Assembly (NCBI GenBank): GCA_014904845.1
Contig: MU119208.1
Coordinates: 186,001-250,000, forward strand
Reading direction: 5' to 3'
DNA: 64,000 bases
Origin: Acephala macrosclerotiorum
Lineage: Eukaryota > Ascomycota > Leotiomycetes > Helotiales > Mollisiaceae
The translations under genes were made by a program, and so were the position numbers. Position 1 is the first letter of the stretch. The number at the start of each line of letters is the position of its first letter. Shown in pieces: positions 33,282-44,958 of the stretch. The notes beneath the pieces are model-generated. The model was not told the DNA's origin. It searched no databases and saw only the letters and a program-made list of their open reading frames with translations.

Positions 33282-36200
33282 ATGACTACGCCGTACTGGG
33301 GGCAGCTTCCTCCTCCCAAAGTCGTTCGAGGGAACTCACTACGGCGGGGCGAAGGTCAAAACATGAGAGGAAACAACGACCTAGTGATAGATACGAATAT
33401 GGCAGGCGATCGTTACTCGACTCAATCTGCTGCGCAAGCGTCTTCGAGGCAGAACAGATACTCTACACAAACCGACAAAACCGACAAAACCGAAGCACCC
33501 ACCCTTTCAACCAACAGCCCATTTGTGTCGCCGATAGCTTCCGAATTTCGAGGTGAAGGCTTGGCTCCTCGTCCACCATCTTTTCAGGCTGGCGCATCTG
33601 CTCCAGCGTATAACAGAGAGGCTATAGAGAGGAGACGGCGGCGGGAAAGTCGAAATAGAGAGAAGGAGGCTCCATATGAAGATCCGGAGGTTCTTCCTGC
33701 GGCACCCGACGCACCTCGAGCGCCTCCACCCACCAGCTACAAAGACCCATACAGCAACGGTGCTTCATCGAGTTACCAGGGTCCGGCGCGATCTCGTTCA
33801 ACAAGGAGGTCTGAAGGTCCTATAAGTCCTAGGAGCAAAGCTCCCCCAGAGGACTACTATCGAAAGGGCTCGAGAGACGAACCTGCGGATGTAGATGTCA
33901 ATCGCTCGAGGAGGGTTGAAGCTACGAATGGGAATGGCAGAGTGCGTAGTGTCGACCACACGGCTACACAATCACAATCCCGAAAGGGTTCTCTGGCGAA
34001 AGCAGAGGCCCAAAGACGGAAAGAGTGGGCACCTGACCGTTCTCCTCTTCAAAGGCTAGAATTGACTTTGGACAGCATTACCAAAGAGGAGAAACGAGCC
34101 AGGGTCCAGGAAGCCGAACAACTTGCTAGAGAGGCCAAGGCAAGTCAGATTGGTGAGAAACCGACCCAGAACTCAGTTCGATTTAGGAATCGACCTGTAG
34201 CCAAAGCTCCTGAAAGTTCATCTCAACAGCCTCAAATTCTCCCAGGCGCTGGTTTGGATAGGAATCTGAGCACAAAGCAGAAGGATCGCTCGCCCAGGAC
34301 TAGTGCGAATGAGAGGCCACGCGGAGCGGATGTACCCCTAACCAACAACGAGGATTCGCCAAAATCACGAGAAGTACGGGACATTGATACGGCGACAACT
34401 CCAAAACGAGGCGCGAGTTTTCGTGAAAGGTCCAAAATCCCTATAGCTACAGCCGTCGCTGGAGGAACAGCAGCGGCGGGTTTATCCCGCAGTGGAAGTA
34501 ACAAGCTCAGAAAAGATCCTCCCGGCGACCCATGGTTACACCGACGTGTGGATGCAGAGAAGCAATACCCTGAGGCTACCGTTCTTCGAAAGACGTCGGT
34601 GAGCAGAACTCAGCAGGTTTCTGCGGATGCTTCGAGCCCTTCACGAGAGACTGCTTTCAGAAGCCACCCCCAAGCCATCGATAAAGAGCTTCCAACATTA
34701 CCTCAAGATTCGCAGCGTTATCCGGCAGATATCGATGACGAAGTTGATGCTAAACCTGTGCGCCGCGGGACATTGAGCAAAATAGAACAACTGACTGGCC
34801 ATAAAGCTCCCATGCTACCCACAGCCACGTCAAACCCTGAAAAGGGTAGAGACATTCGCACAGAACGTGTCAAGGTAAGACGAAACGTTTCCATCTGCAA
34901 CAACTTGGATAATGTCATATTGTCCGTTTTGTCCTGCTTGAGTTTCAAGAAATTAACGCACATGTCGGACACGGACAACTACGAATTACACACACCGACT
35001 CATTATCAAGTACTGACTTTGCATAGGTGAATGGAGTGCAGTTCAATGTTTCTCCGACAATCACTGATCCCCCGGCCGCAACCGCGTCCCGTCAACCTGC
35101 CGAGCCTCACCACCATCTTCCCGATATTCTGCATCACAAGCATGATGCATCCGGATCGGGTGCTTATGTTCAACCCCGACGCCTAGATGAATGGAAGAAA
35201 GGTGGAATCGCCCTTCTTTCCGGAGCATTACTTGACTTAGAAGTTGTTGAGAAAACAGAAGCAGAGAAGGACAAAGCATGGTGGGAAGCAGGCAACACTG
35301 GCCAACGGCGAAGCTCGACCAAGCAGAGAAAGGCGGAGGCCTATGACGGCGAGTACGATGATAGTAGTGGTATGCAACCTGAAATTTCTATCTCAACGAA
35401 TTGTGAAGGCTGCATTTCTGAGCGACAGTATCGCGAGAATGCGGTCAATTTACGAACTCGTCATCTCGCCGGTTACGACAGAAGGACTAGGGCCAAGGCG
35501 TTAGGCAATGAATCGTCTCATAGTGGTCAAAACCATTCTGAGGCGATACCTACTGAGCCGTCATTATCCCCAGATTCCCTGTCGCCTCCGAAAAAAGATG
35601 TCCTCCCAAATTCTCTTATTGTACCAACCATCAAGCCCCATTTACTAACCTGTCCGTTGCGGGGTATCCGCGCTCGGCCTGATATAGCACCGACAAGATT
35701 CAAACCTCCGTTATTCCTCAAAAGTGGGCCTATGTTGAGGTACTGTGGCTTAAGACGTGAAAAGGTCAAGAGTCACTCCCCGCGAAACCCTATCCTTCCG
35801 GATCGGGAGATTTGGAGAGGTAGTATCATGATTGTAACTCATGATGCTCACTCCTCTTACGAACTGGCGCCTACTTTACGATTGTTCCTACAGCCGACTG
35901 ATCTACTTCCTCCTCCAGCACAGGTTGATGGCGAGGAATTGGCTCCAGAGTATATTGATCCACTTGCAGGGCTACCGAAGATGGGAAGAGACGGGCGGAC
36001 CTTGTATATCCGCCCCGTAGACCATCTGGAAGAAGAACGAGATCTATCTATGGAGGAATCTGATGAGGGTCTTTACGAAATGAAACGAAGTCTAGTCGAT
36101 GGTGCTGCAGACCGAAATCCTGCTACTAGAAAGCCACAGTACGATGGAGAGAAGGCGGGAAAGTACAAAGAGGTAAGGGGCTTTCGACTACATGCTGAAC

Positions 36201-38626
36201 AAGGCGTCACGTTCTGGAGGTTCAACCTCGAGATTGAACTTCGGGAGAAACAACAAAGAATCGCCTACCGCATCAACCGTGGTCCTGCTACTGGGTTCTG
36301 GGTGCCTGCACGCGGCCAAGCGATGAACATTATGTTCCACAGCTGCAATGGTTTCAGTCACGATGTCGATCCAAATCAATTTTGCGGCCCTGATCCAATG
36401 TGGAGAGACGTTCTGAATACCCACCAAACACAGCCCTTCCATGTCATGCTTGGAGGTGGAGACCAGATCTACAATGATACGGTCATGGAAGAGACGACAC
36501 ATTTCAAAGCATGGATGGACATCAGGAATCCGCATCACAAGGAGAAACTTCCCTTCACCGGCGAGCTTCAGCGGGAGTTGGAAGAGTTCTATCTGAATCG
36601 GTACTGCATGTGGTTCTCTCAAGGACTTTTCGGTCTTGCCGTATCCCAAATACCAATGATCAACATCTTTGACGACCACGACATCATCGATGGATTTGGA
36701 TCATATCCAGACACCTACATGAAGTCGCCCATCTTCTCGGGCTTAGGTATGGTCGCGTTCAAATACTACATGCTCTTCCAACACCAGAGTAGTATCGATG
36801 AGGGAGAAGAAACGGAGCCTACCTGGATCCTTGGCACCCAACCTGGTCCTTATATTCAAGAGCTTAGTCGGAGTATCTTCACGCACTTGGGCAGGAGTGT
36901 TGCTTTCTTGGGCTTGGATTGCAGAACAGAAAGAATGAATGACGAGGTAGTGAGTCAAGAGACGTACGATAAAGTATTTGATCGACTGGATAGAGAAATC
37001 ATCAAGGGCGAGACGAAGCACCTTATCGTTCTTCTTGGCATCCCAGTTGCGTATCCTAGGATGGTCTGGCTTGAGAATATGTGAGTAGATTTTCGGCTTC
37101 GCGATTCCCGTTACTAACAAATTCTAGTCTCACATCTCGAGTCATGGGACCAGTCAAGGCGCTGGGTAGAGCAGGACTTCTTGGCAAAAAGCTCCTTAAT
37201 CACATGGATGGTGGTGTTGAAATCCTCGACGACCTAGATGATCATTGGACGGCAAAACATCACAAGAAGGAGCGAAACTGGTTTATCCAAGAGCTACAAG
37301 ATATCGCGGCGGAAAAGTCTGTCAGAGTTACGATTCTTGGGTATGTCTCACGTTATTTGATTTCCGTTCTCTTACTGACAAGCTTTCAGTGGCGATGTTC
37401 ATCTTGCTGCTATCGGCCAATTCTATTCCAACCCAAAACTGGGTATTCCAAAGGATCGCGACTACCGATACATGCCAAACGTTATATCTTCAGCCATCGT
37501 CAACACTCCTCCGCCGGACACCCTTGCCGACTTGCTAAACAAGCGAAACAAGGTACATCATCTTGATGCGAATACTGATGAGGATATGATACCCATTTTC
37601 ACGCATGATGTCAATAGGAAACCGAGGAACAACAAGCGACTTCTCAATCGCAGAAATTGGTGCTCGATACGCATGTATGATCCTGAGCTTACGCCTCCTG
37701 CAACACCACAAGCAGATGGTCCACCTTCACCTCCTCCAAGAGGGGGCCTTCTTCGTCGTCTGTCAAATTCACGTGGACCAAGTTATCGTCCTGATGGTGC
37801 AACACAACCTGAAAGTCCTGGATTCTGGGGTCTGCGCAGAAGAGGTTCCGATGCGGCGCCACCTGTATCAAATGCCGGTTTCTTTGCGCGACGAGGATCG
37901 ACCGATGCTCCACCGCTTTCCAATCCTGGTTTCTTCTCACGGCGTGGGTCAACATCTCGGCGTGGCTCTGTGGACTCGCAGCGACCTAGTGTCCTTACAA
38001 GAACATTGTCCTTGACTAGCAAAGATTTCATGCCTACAGGTCTATTCCGACGAAACAGCAAGCGAAAACCAGACAATGGAGGGATCAATGGCTACGAAGA
38101 CGACAGCGATGATCTGTCGTTCCAGGATGCTCCAAGATCAGGTCTCAGGGGAGGAAGTGGTGGGCCAGAAGACGATGATGGATATTTCCCATCCATGCCT
38201 GCTCCCAGCGGACGCTCAAAAGAGGTGCCAATCGCACAAGCGCCAACATCTGTCGCTGGTGCTGAACCATTGAAAGGACCGGAAAGAAACGCATTCAAGC
38301 GTACGCCCACAGGCTTGTCTCAGAAGCAGCTAAAGAAAGGTGGTAATTTCGAGATCAATCTTGAGAATGGTCTTGATATTTGTCTGAATGTTGAGATCAG
38401 TCCGAAGGATCCAGCCGGTGGTACGACACCGTACAGACTGCTCGTCCCAGCGTTATGGTATGAGGACACCGACGAACTAGAACGCGAGCGAGAGAAACCA
38501 AAACCAAGTGGAATCAAGAGATTCATGAGCATCAGCAAAGGCAAGGGGAAAGAGAGAGTTGTCGTGGGAGGGAATGAAGGAGCGATGGATTCGTACAGCG
38601 ATGTTGATGTTGAGGAGAGAATTTGA
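33282..38626 (+). CDS. PhoD-like phosphatase family protein, large, with disordered flanks
   Basis: Four exons (33282-34874, 35027-37080, 37128-37340, 37390-38626; introns 152, 47 and 49 bases) encode 1,698 residues and close in frame. The first 530 residues, starting MTTPYWGQLPPPK, are low-complexity and rich in Arg, Ser and Pro. The middle carries a PhoD-type metallophosphatase core: FHSCNGFSHDVDP, HVMLGGGDQIYND, INIFDDHDIIDGFGSYPD, AFLGLDCRTER and LGGDVHLAAIGQFY, with Asp and His residues in the positions that bind metal in the family. The tail has repeated RRGS motifs (FFARRGSTDAPPLSNPGFFSRRGS). No signal peptide or membrane span is seen, so it is probably cytosolic. The substrate is unknown. 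An upstream in-frame GTG (33273) was not used; ATG 33282 matches the family start. Confidence 0.9.
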
Positions 38627-39189
38627 GTGGGACAGGATTGGATATATCATTTACGACGGGGACAAGAGGATTGATGATTGATGAAAAATCCCATTCAGCG
38701 AGCGCGCACGCATGCATGCATACCGAGATACATGCGAATTGGGGGTTTCAGAAGCGTGGTTGGATTCGAAGTATACCCTTCTTTATATCTTTAGCAGTTA
38801 ACTTATTGGCGAACGTTCTAACTCTCGGAGATGTTATTCATGATACCGATATTTGATATCAGGGTCGCGATTCCTCGTATGTATGTATGTATGTATGTAT
38901 GTATGTATGTATCTCGCACTGCCACCCCCGAATTGAGGCGACGAGACGAACACGATGCTGTGATTGGATGAAGTTCCGAGCATGAGTTGATCGCCTTCCG
39001 GATTTGAATAGCTCTTACTCTCTTGCGCTTCTTAGCCGTCAGCGCCATCGCATCGAGAGTACACAACATACGGTACTTGAAGCTCTTCAATTTCTGTATA
39101 AATTCACGAGCAGCTGATCCTGTGGATTAAACGTACATCAGCTAATCGGTGCTCAAATATCTCTCATCCCAACTTCGACTCGCACCAAC
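38627..39189. other. Intergenic with GTAT microsatellite
   Basis: 3' flank of the PhoD gene and upstream flank of the aminopeptidase pseudogene. No gene seen apart from the microsatellite. Confidence 0.45.
38877..38912. repeat. Tetranucleotide microsatellite (GTAT)9
   Basis: Nine perfect GTAT units in a row, 36 bases, about 250 bases after the PhoD stop codon. Confidence 0.95.
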
Positions 39190-40323
39190 ATGGCGCCCAC
39201 AGAAAAGGAAGGCACGATCTCTTTCTCTATCCCCGGAATCTCTAAGCCCTGCGAGACGTGGTATAAAATCATCGGCGACTTCAAATCCGGCATCACTCCC
39301 TGCGTCGTGGTTCATGGCGGTCCGGGTCTCACTCACCTGATTCAATTGAAGGATCTGAATGAGAGATATGGCATTCCGGTTGTTTTCTATGATCAGATTG
39401 GGAATGGGAGGGGTACGCATTTACAGGAGAAGAAGGGGGATGAGGGGTTGAAGGGTTGAAGGGTTGTTTTGGAGGGAGTTGGAGGGGCTGGTACAGGGGT
39501 TGGGTATTGAGGATGGTTGTGAGTTCTGACGCTCCCCTTCATTTCAACGGCTATTTCCGTTGCGATACTTTTGAGGGAGTGGAGGCTTTTCAATGAGTAT
39601 GGATGGTGATGAAAAACGGGGGACCTCCTTGGGCATTCATGGGGAGGAATGGTCGGCGCCACATTTGCGGGCAGAGAACCAAGTCCTAAGGGGTTGAGAA
39701 AGTTGATTCTCGGAAACACTCCAGCGACGATTAAGGGATGGGTTGATGCTTATAACGGGTATCTGGAGGGGATGGATGATGATGTCAAGGTAATCATCAA
39801 GAAGGGTGAGGAAAGTGGGGAGAGGGAGAGTCCTGAGTATGAGGTGAGTTTCTAATACGAGAGGGGTTGAATTGAATAAAGGAGCCTAAAGTATTGGTCG
39901 CCAGGAAGCATTGATGAAATTCTTCAAAAAGCATACTATTGGACCTGATATCCCAGAAGAGCTCGGAGAGAGCTTCGGCTGGGCGAAGAAAGATGGCACT
40001 GTCAGCGAGTCAATGCAAGCCTTCCCCTCCTCTTTTCCCATTCACATAATATTGACTGTAAAAACAGGATGGGATCAAGCGAGTTTGTCGTCACAGGTAG
40101 TATGAGAGATTGGTCTGCAGCTGAGGCTTCCAAGAAGATCTCTGTTCCAACCTTAGTTATCAACGGCACCAACGAAGGTGCAGACGATGCATCCATCAAG
40201 CCTTTCTTGGACAATATCAAGGGTGTCAAGTATGTCAAGTTTCACAAGAGCTCGCATATGGGACTCTACGAGGAGAAGGATCTATATTTGAAGGTGATAG
40301 GAGAGTGGTTGTTGGAGAAGTAG
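39190..40323 (+). pseudogene. Broken prolyl-aminopeptidase-like alpha/beta-hydrolase gene
   Basis: The N terminus (GTISFSIPGISKPCETWYKI, VVVHGGPGL, VVFYDQIGNGRGTHL), nucleophile elbow (DLLGHSWGGMVGA) and C terminus (MRDWSAAEASKKISVPTLVINGTNEGADD, SSHMGLYEE) are those of fungal proline iminopeptidases (S33). These parts are in different frames. Two tandem copies of TTGAAGGG (39448-39463) shift the frame just before FWRELEGLVQGLGIEDG. A second disruption precedes DLLGHSWGG, because the frame leading into it has TGATGA and no usable acceptor. Intron 39844-39904 (GTGAGT...CCAG) looks normal. Intron 40015-40067 begins with GC rather than GT. Assembly error at the 8-base repeat is the main alternative. 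Confidence 0.75.
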
Positions 40324-41396
40324 GAAGTCGACGGCTCGAAATCACACGGCTGTGAAGACGAACAATACTTCTTCGGAAAGTCGTCAACGCATATTCGACA
40401 TTCTCCATAAATCGAGAGTGCATTCACTCCTACTCCCACATTACCGCTCATAATTCAAGTGCAAACCCAGTTCTCGTTCGTCATCCCCCTCTCCAAATCC
40501 TCAGCCCATCCTCGCTTCACCCACCCCACTCCATATAGATTTAAATGACAAAAAATTCAGCACGCCAACTCCGAAAGCCGACTCAAGCACAACCAAACAG
40601 CAGCCTCGTATAAATGGGCTTCGTATGGGAGCGTGTTTACGATGAGAGCATGGCCAACACCGGTGGTCCCCGGTTATTTTATAACTGGGGGGAGCCTGGA
40701 ATTACGACTACGATAAAAAGCAAACTCTTCGCATCGAAAATGGTTTGTTCTCGGGCAGCCACCCGAGTTTGTTTTGCTATTGTTTGCTATTGTTTCTGCT
40801 GGTGTCGGTGAAGAGTTGGAAGCGAAGGGGAGCTACGGGTCGTTTTTGACGGCACTTCCTATGAGAGCGAACTGCGTTTCTATTGACCGTCTACTTTGGA
40901 TAAAGCCCACCTATTTTCCTCCTGGAAAGTCTCCGGATTAGCTTGTCTCGTGGTTTTCACTTTAAATATTGCCCTTTGCCTTGGCAATTAGGTGAAGCCC
41001 TCTCCTTTTTCACAATCCCAACACTCATTTTCTTCTTCATTTTCTTCTCAACTGTTAGGCTTTATCTGGCTCGGACATAATAAAGCTCTTCAATGTCCAT
41101 GGGGGGGCAGAAAGACTCACATCGTTGCACAAAACGATCGCAGAGTTGTAGGAGCAACTGATGCGACTACAACTAGTGGGTCCGATGTTGAGTCGTGCGT
41201 CTAGGTTGTTTAGGTATACGATGCCTTACATGATTAAATATTCGTCCGCTTCGCCCCAGGATTAACCTGCGACGGGACAGCACAGAGGAGGCTGAACCTA
41301 TTTCATATCTGACCAGCACTGTGAATCAGGGTCTCAAGTATGTTTTTATCCCCACCTTGTTCAAAGATATCTGATTAGTAATTGATGGAGTTGCTG
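40324..41396. other. Intergenic, about 1.1 kb
   Basis: No recognisable gene; short frames at 40614-40811 and 40992-41204 look random. Confidence 0.45.
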
Positions 41397-41680
41397 TTAC
41401 GCTGGGGACAAATTCTGGGCCATGTGTTTGCAAGTGCGCGTAAACTTCCTGGTAACGTTCAGCCTATGAAAGGTTCAAATATCACGCCTTCAATAGTACT
41501 CACTTGTACAGTTCATTCATGTTGAAGTTTATGCCGTTGATGGTGAAGGTGAATTGAGCAGGCTCGATAGCATAGTTCTGGATGCTACGAGCAGAGTTTC
41601 GATGGGCGTGCGCTGGCGAGGTAGCGAATACTGCAATCGCCAGAAGTTCCGCGAGGATGGAGGATGTAGTTGAGCTTCAT
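41397..41680 (-). pseudogene. Possible small secreted-peptide gene broken by a 7-base duplication
   Basis: On the minus strand from ATG 41678-41680 the first codons (MKLNYIL) run out of frame into a hydrophobic AELLAIAVFATSPAHA stretch that looks like the rest of a signal peptide. The sequence at the break is a tandem 7-base repeat (ATCCTCC ATCCTCG); one copy too many accounts for the shift. Downstream, NYAIEPAQFTFTINGINFNMNELYK is joined through an intron at 41464-41503 (GTGAGT...CATAG) to LNVTRKFTRTCKHM and a stop at 41397-41399. The intact product would be under 100 residues. No family is recognised, so coding status is uncertain. Confidence 0.35.
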
Positions 41681-43019
41681 TGTTGATGATGGCGAAAGTT
41701 TTCAGCCCATTTGAGCCTTGACAGTGACGAAGACGAGACTGGAGATCCTGACTGAAGATCGCCCCCCAGAAGTGTTGGTGTGAACTTGTGATGAGCAAGA
41801 CCAGAACATTCGTGCTTTTTATATAATTCAACTTCTGCACAATTGCGGTGGATTTCACAGTATCTAATCTCGAGTCTGTGGAATCACGCATAGATCCATA
41901 TTTTTTTCAAGTTGTTCACTTTCGATTAATCAATGTCCGCGCTACTCATCGGGTGTCGGAAGTCTGCGCCCTCACCTCAAGCGCATCCTAGTTGGCCAGT
42001 CATATGGGTAGAGAAATCTCCCCGTGTATATGTTTGCTGTGCCTCACGAAAGAAAACAATGGAGCTAGGAGGCTTTTGGCAAGAATACTCGTGAAAAGGG
42101 GTTTCACGCCAGTGAGAAGCTTCTTGACGCGCTCTCTCGAGCCTCGAGCTTGGGCCAAATATCTCAATTATCTTCAAGTCTAAGCGAGCTTGCGCAATAC
42201 TTACGTTTAGACTCGTGGGATTGGAGAATGCAGATTGCGGCGAAGTTCGAGTTTCTAGAGTACCATCAGAGTTGTGCAGGCACAATCAAACTTTTTAGAT
42301 TACCCCGCCATGGCGAAGCTAAAGCTCAAGTTACACAAACATAGTCTCCTGTGAGGCACAGTAAGGCGGATTAGAAGCCGTCTAGCCTAGTCTATGTTTG
42401 GGTGCTTGATGTTGGGTTACAGATTTCGCTACTGATAAATGGTCTGTGTGTATTACCACCCCCCTTCCTTACTAAGCGAGAGCTTAGCGAGAAAACTAAC
42501 TTTCACATTTTAGCTTCGAGTTGCCTTGCATCGAGCATCATGTCAGGTACCAAGAGAAGCAGATTGCCTGAGAGGAATGATAGGAGGTCTGGGGATTTCA
42601 TAGCGGACGCGCAAATTGAATCTGCAAATTCGTCCTCAGCCACGAACATCCTGTCCACATATTGCCGTTCAGTTTCGCACCAAGAGACAAACATCTAAGC
42701 CTTGAATATGCTCCCGGAGTAAGTACTTATATAGTGGTTCTAGACGCGGGGGCTATGTGCAAACATTCCTTTGAAAATATGTTGGTGTTTCGCATATGGT
42801 TGTCCAACCGCAGCGCTTGCGGTTAAAGTCAAGGTATTTGGAGGCAATTGCCGGACCCGAGAGTGACCTCAGCCTCGGAAACGAAATAAAAATATACTCT
42901 CGAATGTTGGACTGATGTTGGAATGATGTGAACATTTAAGGAAAGGCAGTCCCACTCGCGCAGAGGTAGGTGGAACGAAGATACGAACGACTTTCTCCTC
43001 GTCGCCCTAAATCGCAGAC
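41681..43019. other. Intergenic, about 1.3 kb
   Basis: No recognisable gene; short frames on both strands only. The last part is the promoter of the Ser/Thr-rich protein gene. Confidence 0.45.
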
Positions 43020-44221
43020 ATGACTTGCCCCGCAGCTTCAACCCTTCCCACCTCCCTTCTCAACAATGTCGCCTTGATCGCCGGCTCTCAAGGCCAAGTC
43101 CCTGTAATGCTTGCCTTGGACAACTGCTGCCTCAGCCTTACCTCCAACGCATTCAAATGGTCAGCGAACAACTGCTACCACTACTGCAATATCACTTCCC
43201 TCGCAGTCGCTACTTCAATGAACAATTGCATCCATGACAAACTGTCTTCCGATGGCTACGACTTCAATGATTATGATTGGGCGTTCCCGAACGATTATGG
43301 CTTCACGCTTCCTGTGAATACGAAACCAATTGTCGCTACGCCTACTGATACTGGTGGAATTATCTTCGTAAGCAACCTCTTTTCTTTGATTCGCGTCCTT
43401 AATACAGCTATGCCGGGAGCTCAGGACCAGCGTCATCCCTCTCTGATCTTCCCTTCCCTAGAACATGGCGTATTAATTCGTTGCAGTGGGTGAATCCCGG
43501 GGGCGGAGCACCAACCCAATACATCAATTCTCCCATGATTTTCTTTCCTGAATCCACATCATATAACCATGCACCAAGCACGTCCAATTCTGACACTCCA
43601 AAGACCACAAGCTTGAGCTATGGTGCGCCAAATCCTACTGCAAGCCTTTTGGAATCGATTTTGTCGCCCCTCATACTAGGTCCCGGGAATGCGACAAAGA
43701 TAGTGACCAGCCAGAGTACTTCTATTCGTGCGGCAACGGGGACGACGATTACTTTATTGGCGAGTAACCCTGCTAGTAGCATTTCGGGTGGGAAGCCGTT
43801 ACCTGCTGTGGTGGCTTCTGGGACAACCTCAGGTTTGCAAGTGTTGCCAGCCGTCGTGGCTTCTGGAACGACGTCGACGGGTTCGAATTTCGGGTTGTTG
43901 CCGGTTGTGGTGGCTACTGGGGCGACGTCGGCGGGAACGGTTCAGAGCTCTTCTGTTGCTCCGTCGATGTCAATAGATATGTCAATGTCGATGCCTATGC
44001 CGATGTCATCAGGGTCGGCGATTAGTCTGGTCGCGACCAATTCCAGTACCACAAGTGCTTCCAGTACTTCCAGTTCTTCCGGCACTGTTTCGAAAGCGTC
44101 AGGAACGACAGGGACGACGACTGCGTCAAGTCCCTCGAAATCATCGAGCGGAAACAAGACGAAGGTTGGACGGGGTGTCGGATTCATGGCTGTGCTTTTG
44201 GTATTGGGTGTTTCTGCTTGA
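43020..44221 (+). CDS. Ser/Thr-rich probable GPI-anchored cell-surface protein
   Basis: Two exons, 43020-43367 and 43487-44221, with a 119-base intron (GTAAGC...TTGCAG), encode 360 residues. The N-terminal part has a Cys-rich module (DNCCLSLTSN...NNCYHYCNIT...NNCIHD). Three imperfect repeats of LPAVVASGTTSG type follow near 43795-43940, then a Met/Pro stretch (SMSIDMSMSMPMPM) and a long Ser/Thr-rich region. The C terminus ends in GNKTKVGRGVGFMAVLLVLGVSA, a small-residue cleavage site plus hydrophobic tail typical of GPI signals. A clear N-terminal signal peptide is missing. The ATG sits right after a CGCAG that could be a splice acceptor, so an upstream exon may exist, though I could not find it. 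Role: probably cell wall; family unknown. Confidence 0.7.
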
Positions 44222-44958
44222 AGTTGTAATCAAATACTGAGAGATTAAAGAAGAAAAGAAAAAGTGATCTGTTCATATACATACTGCTTCACACTTTTAT
44301 TGCAGGTTTGAGTAATTCATAAGAGTTCCGACATAGAGACTTCCACCAAGCAGACCAAATGTGAGCGTGAAACCCGCCAGCGGAGCTCAATATCCACTCC
44401 AATCCTCCCGGCTCCGCGCTGGCGGTAAATAGTGATGAGTGAATGTCCAGTCTCGATCCGTTGATTTCTCCAGGATTCGTCGCATATCACAATACCCGGC
44501 CAGTTTACAGACAATTCAAGTCCCAAACAAGAAAGTGCGGAATTATTATAGTCTCCAAATTGGGAAGGGACGATTGCCACTTCTGATGCGCAGCAAAACT
44601 CTCTAGATTTCAAATACGGAAGGGACTGTCCTTGCCAAGCACTAGTGGCTTCCACGAAATTAAAGACACGGCCGAGGGAAAAAAAGATGGATGGCCAATT
44701 TGAGCTTGATCCGTCCCTGCCCGAGTAAACTTGATTTGCAGGAAGCCGGTATTGGAGTTTAGCTCATGGTTATGGAAAATAGGCACTTGTCTCGCATCGT
44801 TGCCTCTCAAAGGCTCACACGATCTTAACGGTCTCTACATCCTTCCCAACCTCCTTCGCCATTGCTTCCGTACGTCCACCCATGCAAATAACACTCACCA
44901 ATCAATCTTATCCCACCATCATCCCCACCCCTTAGAACAAAAGGCACCGCCACGCCCC
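44222..44958. other. Intergenic, about 0.7 kb
   Basis: 3' flanks of the Ser/Thr-rich gene (plus) and of the HET pseudogene (minus). No gene seen. Confidence 0.45.
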
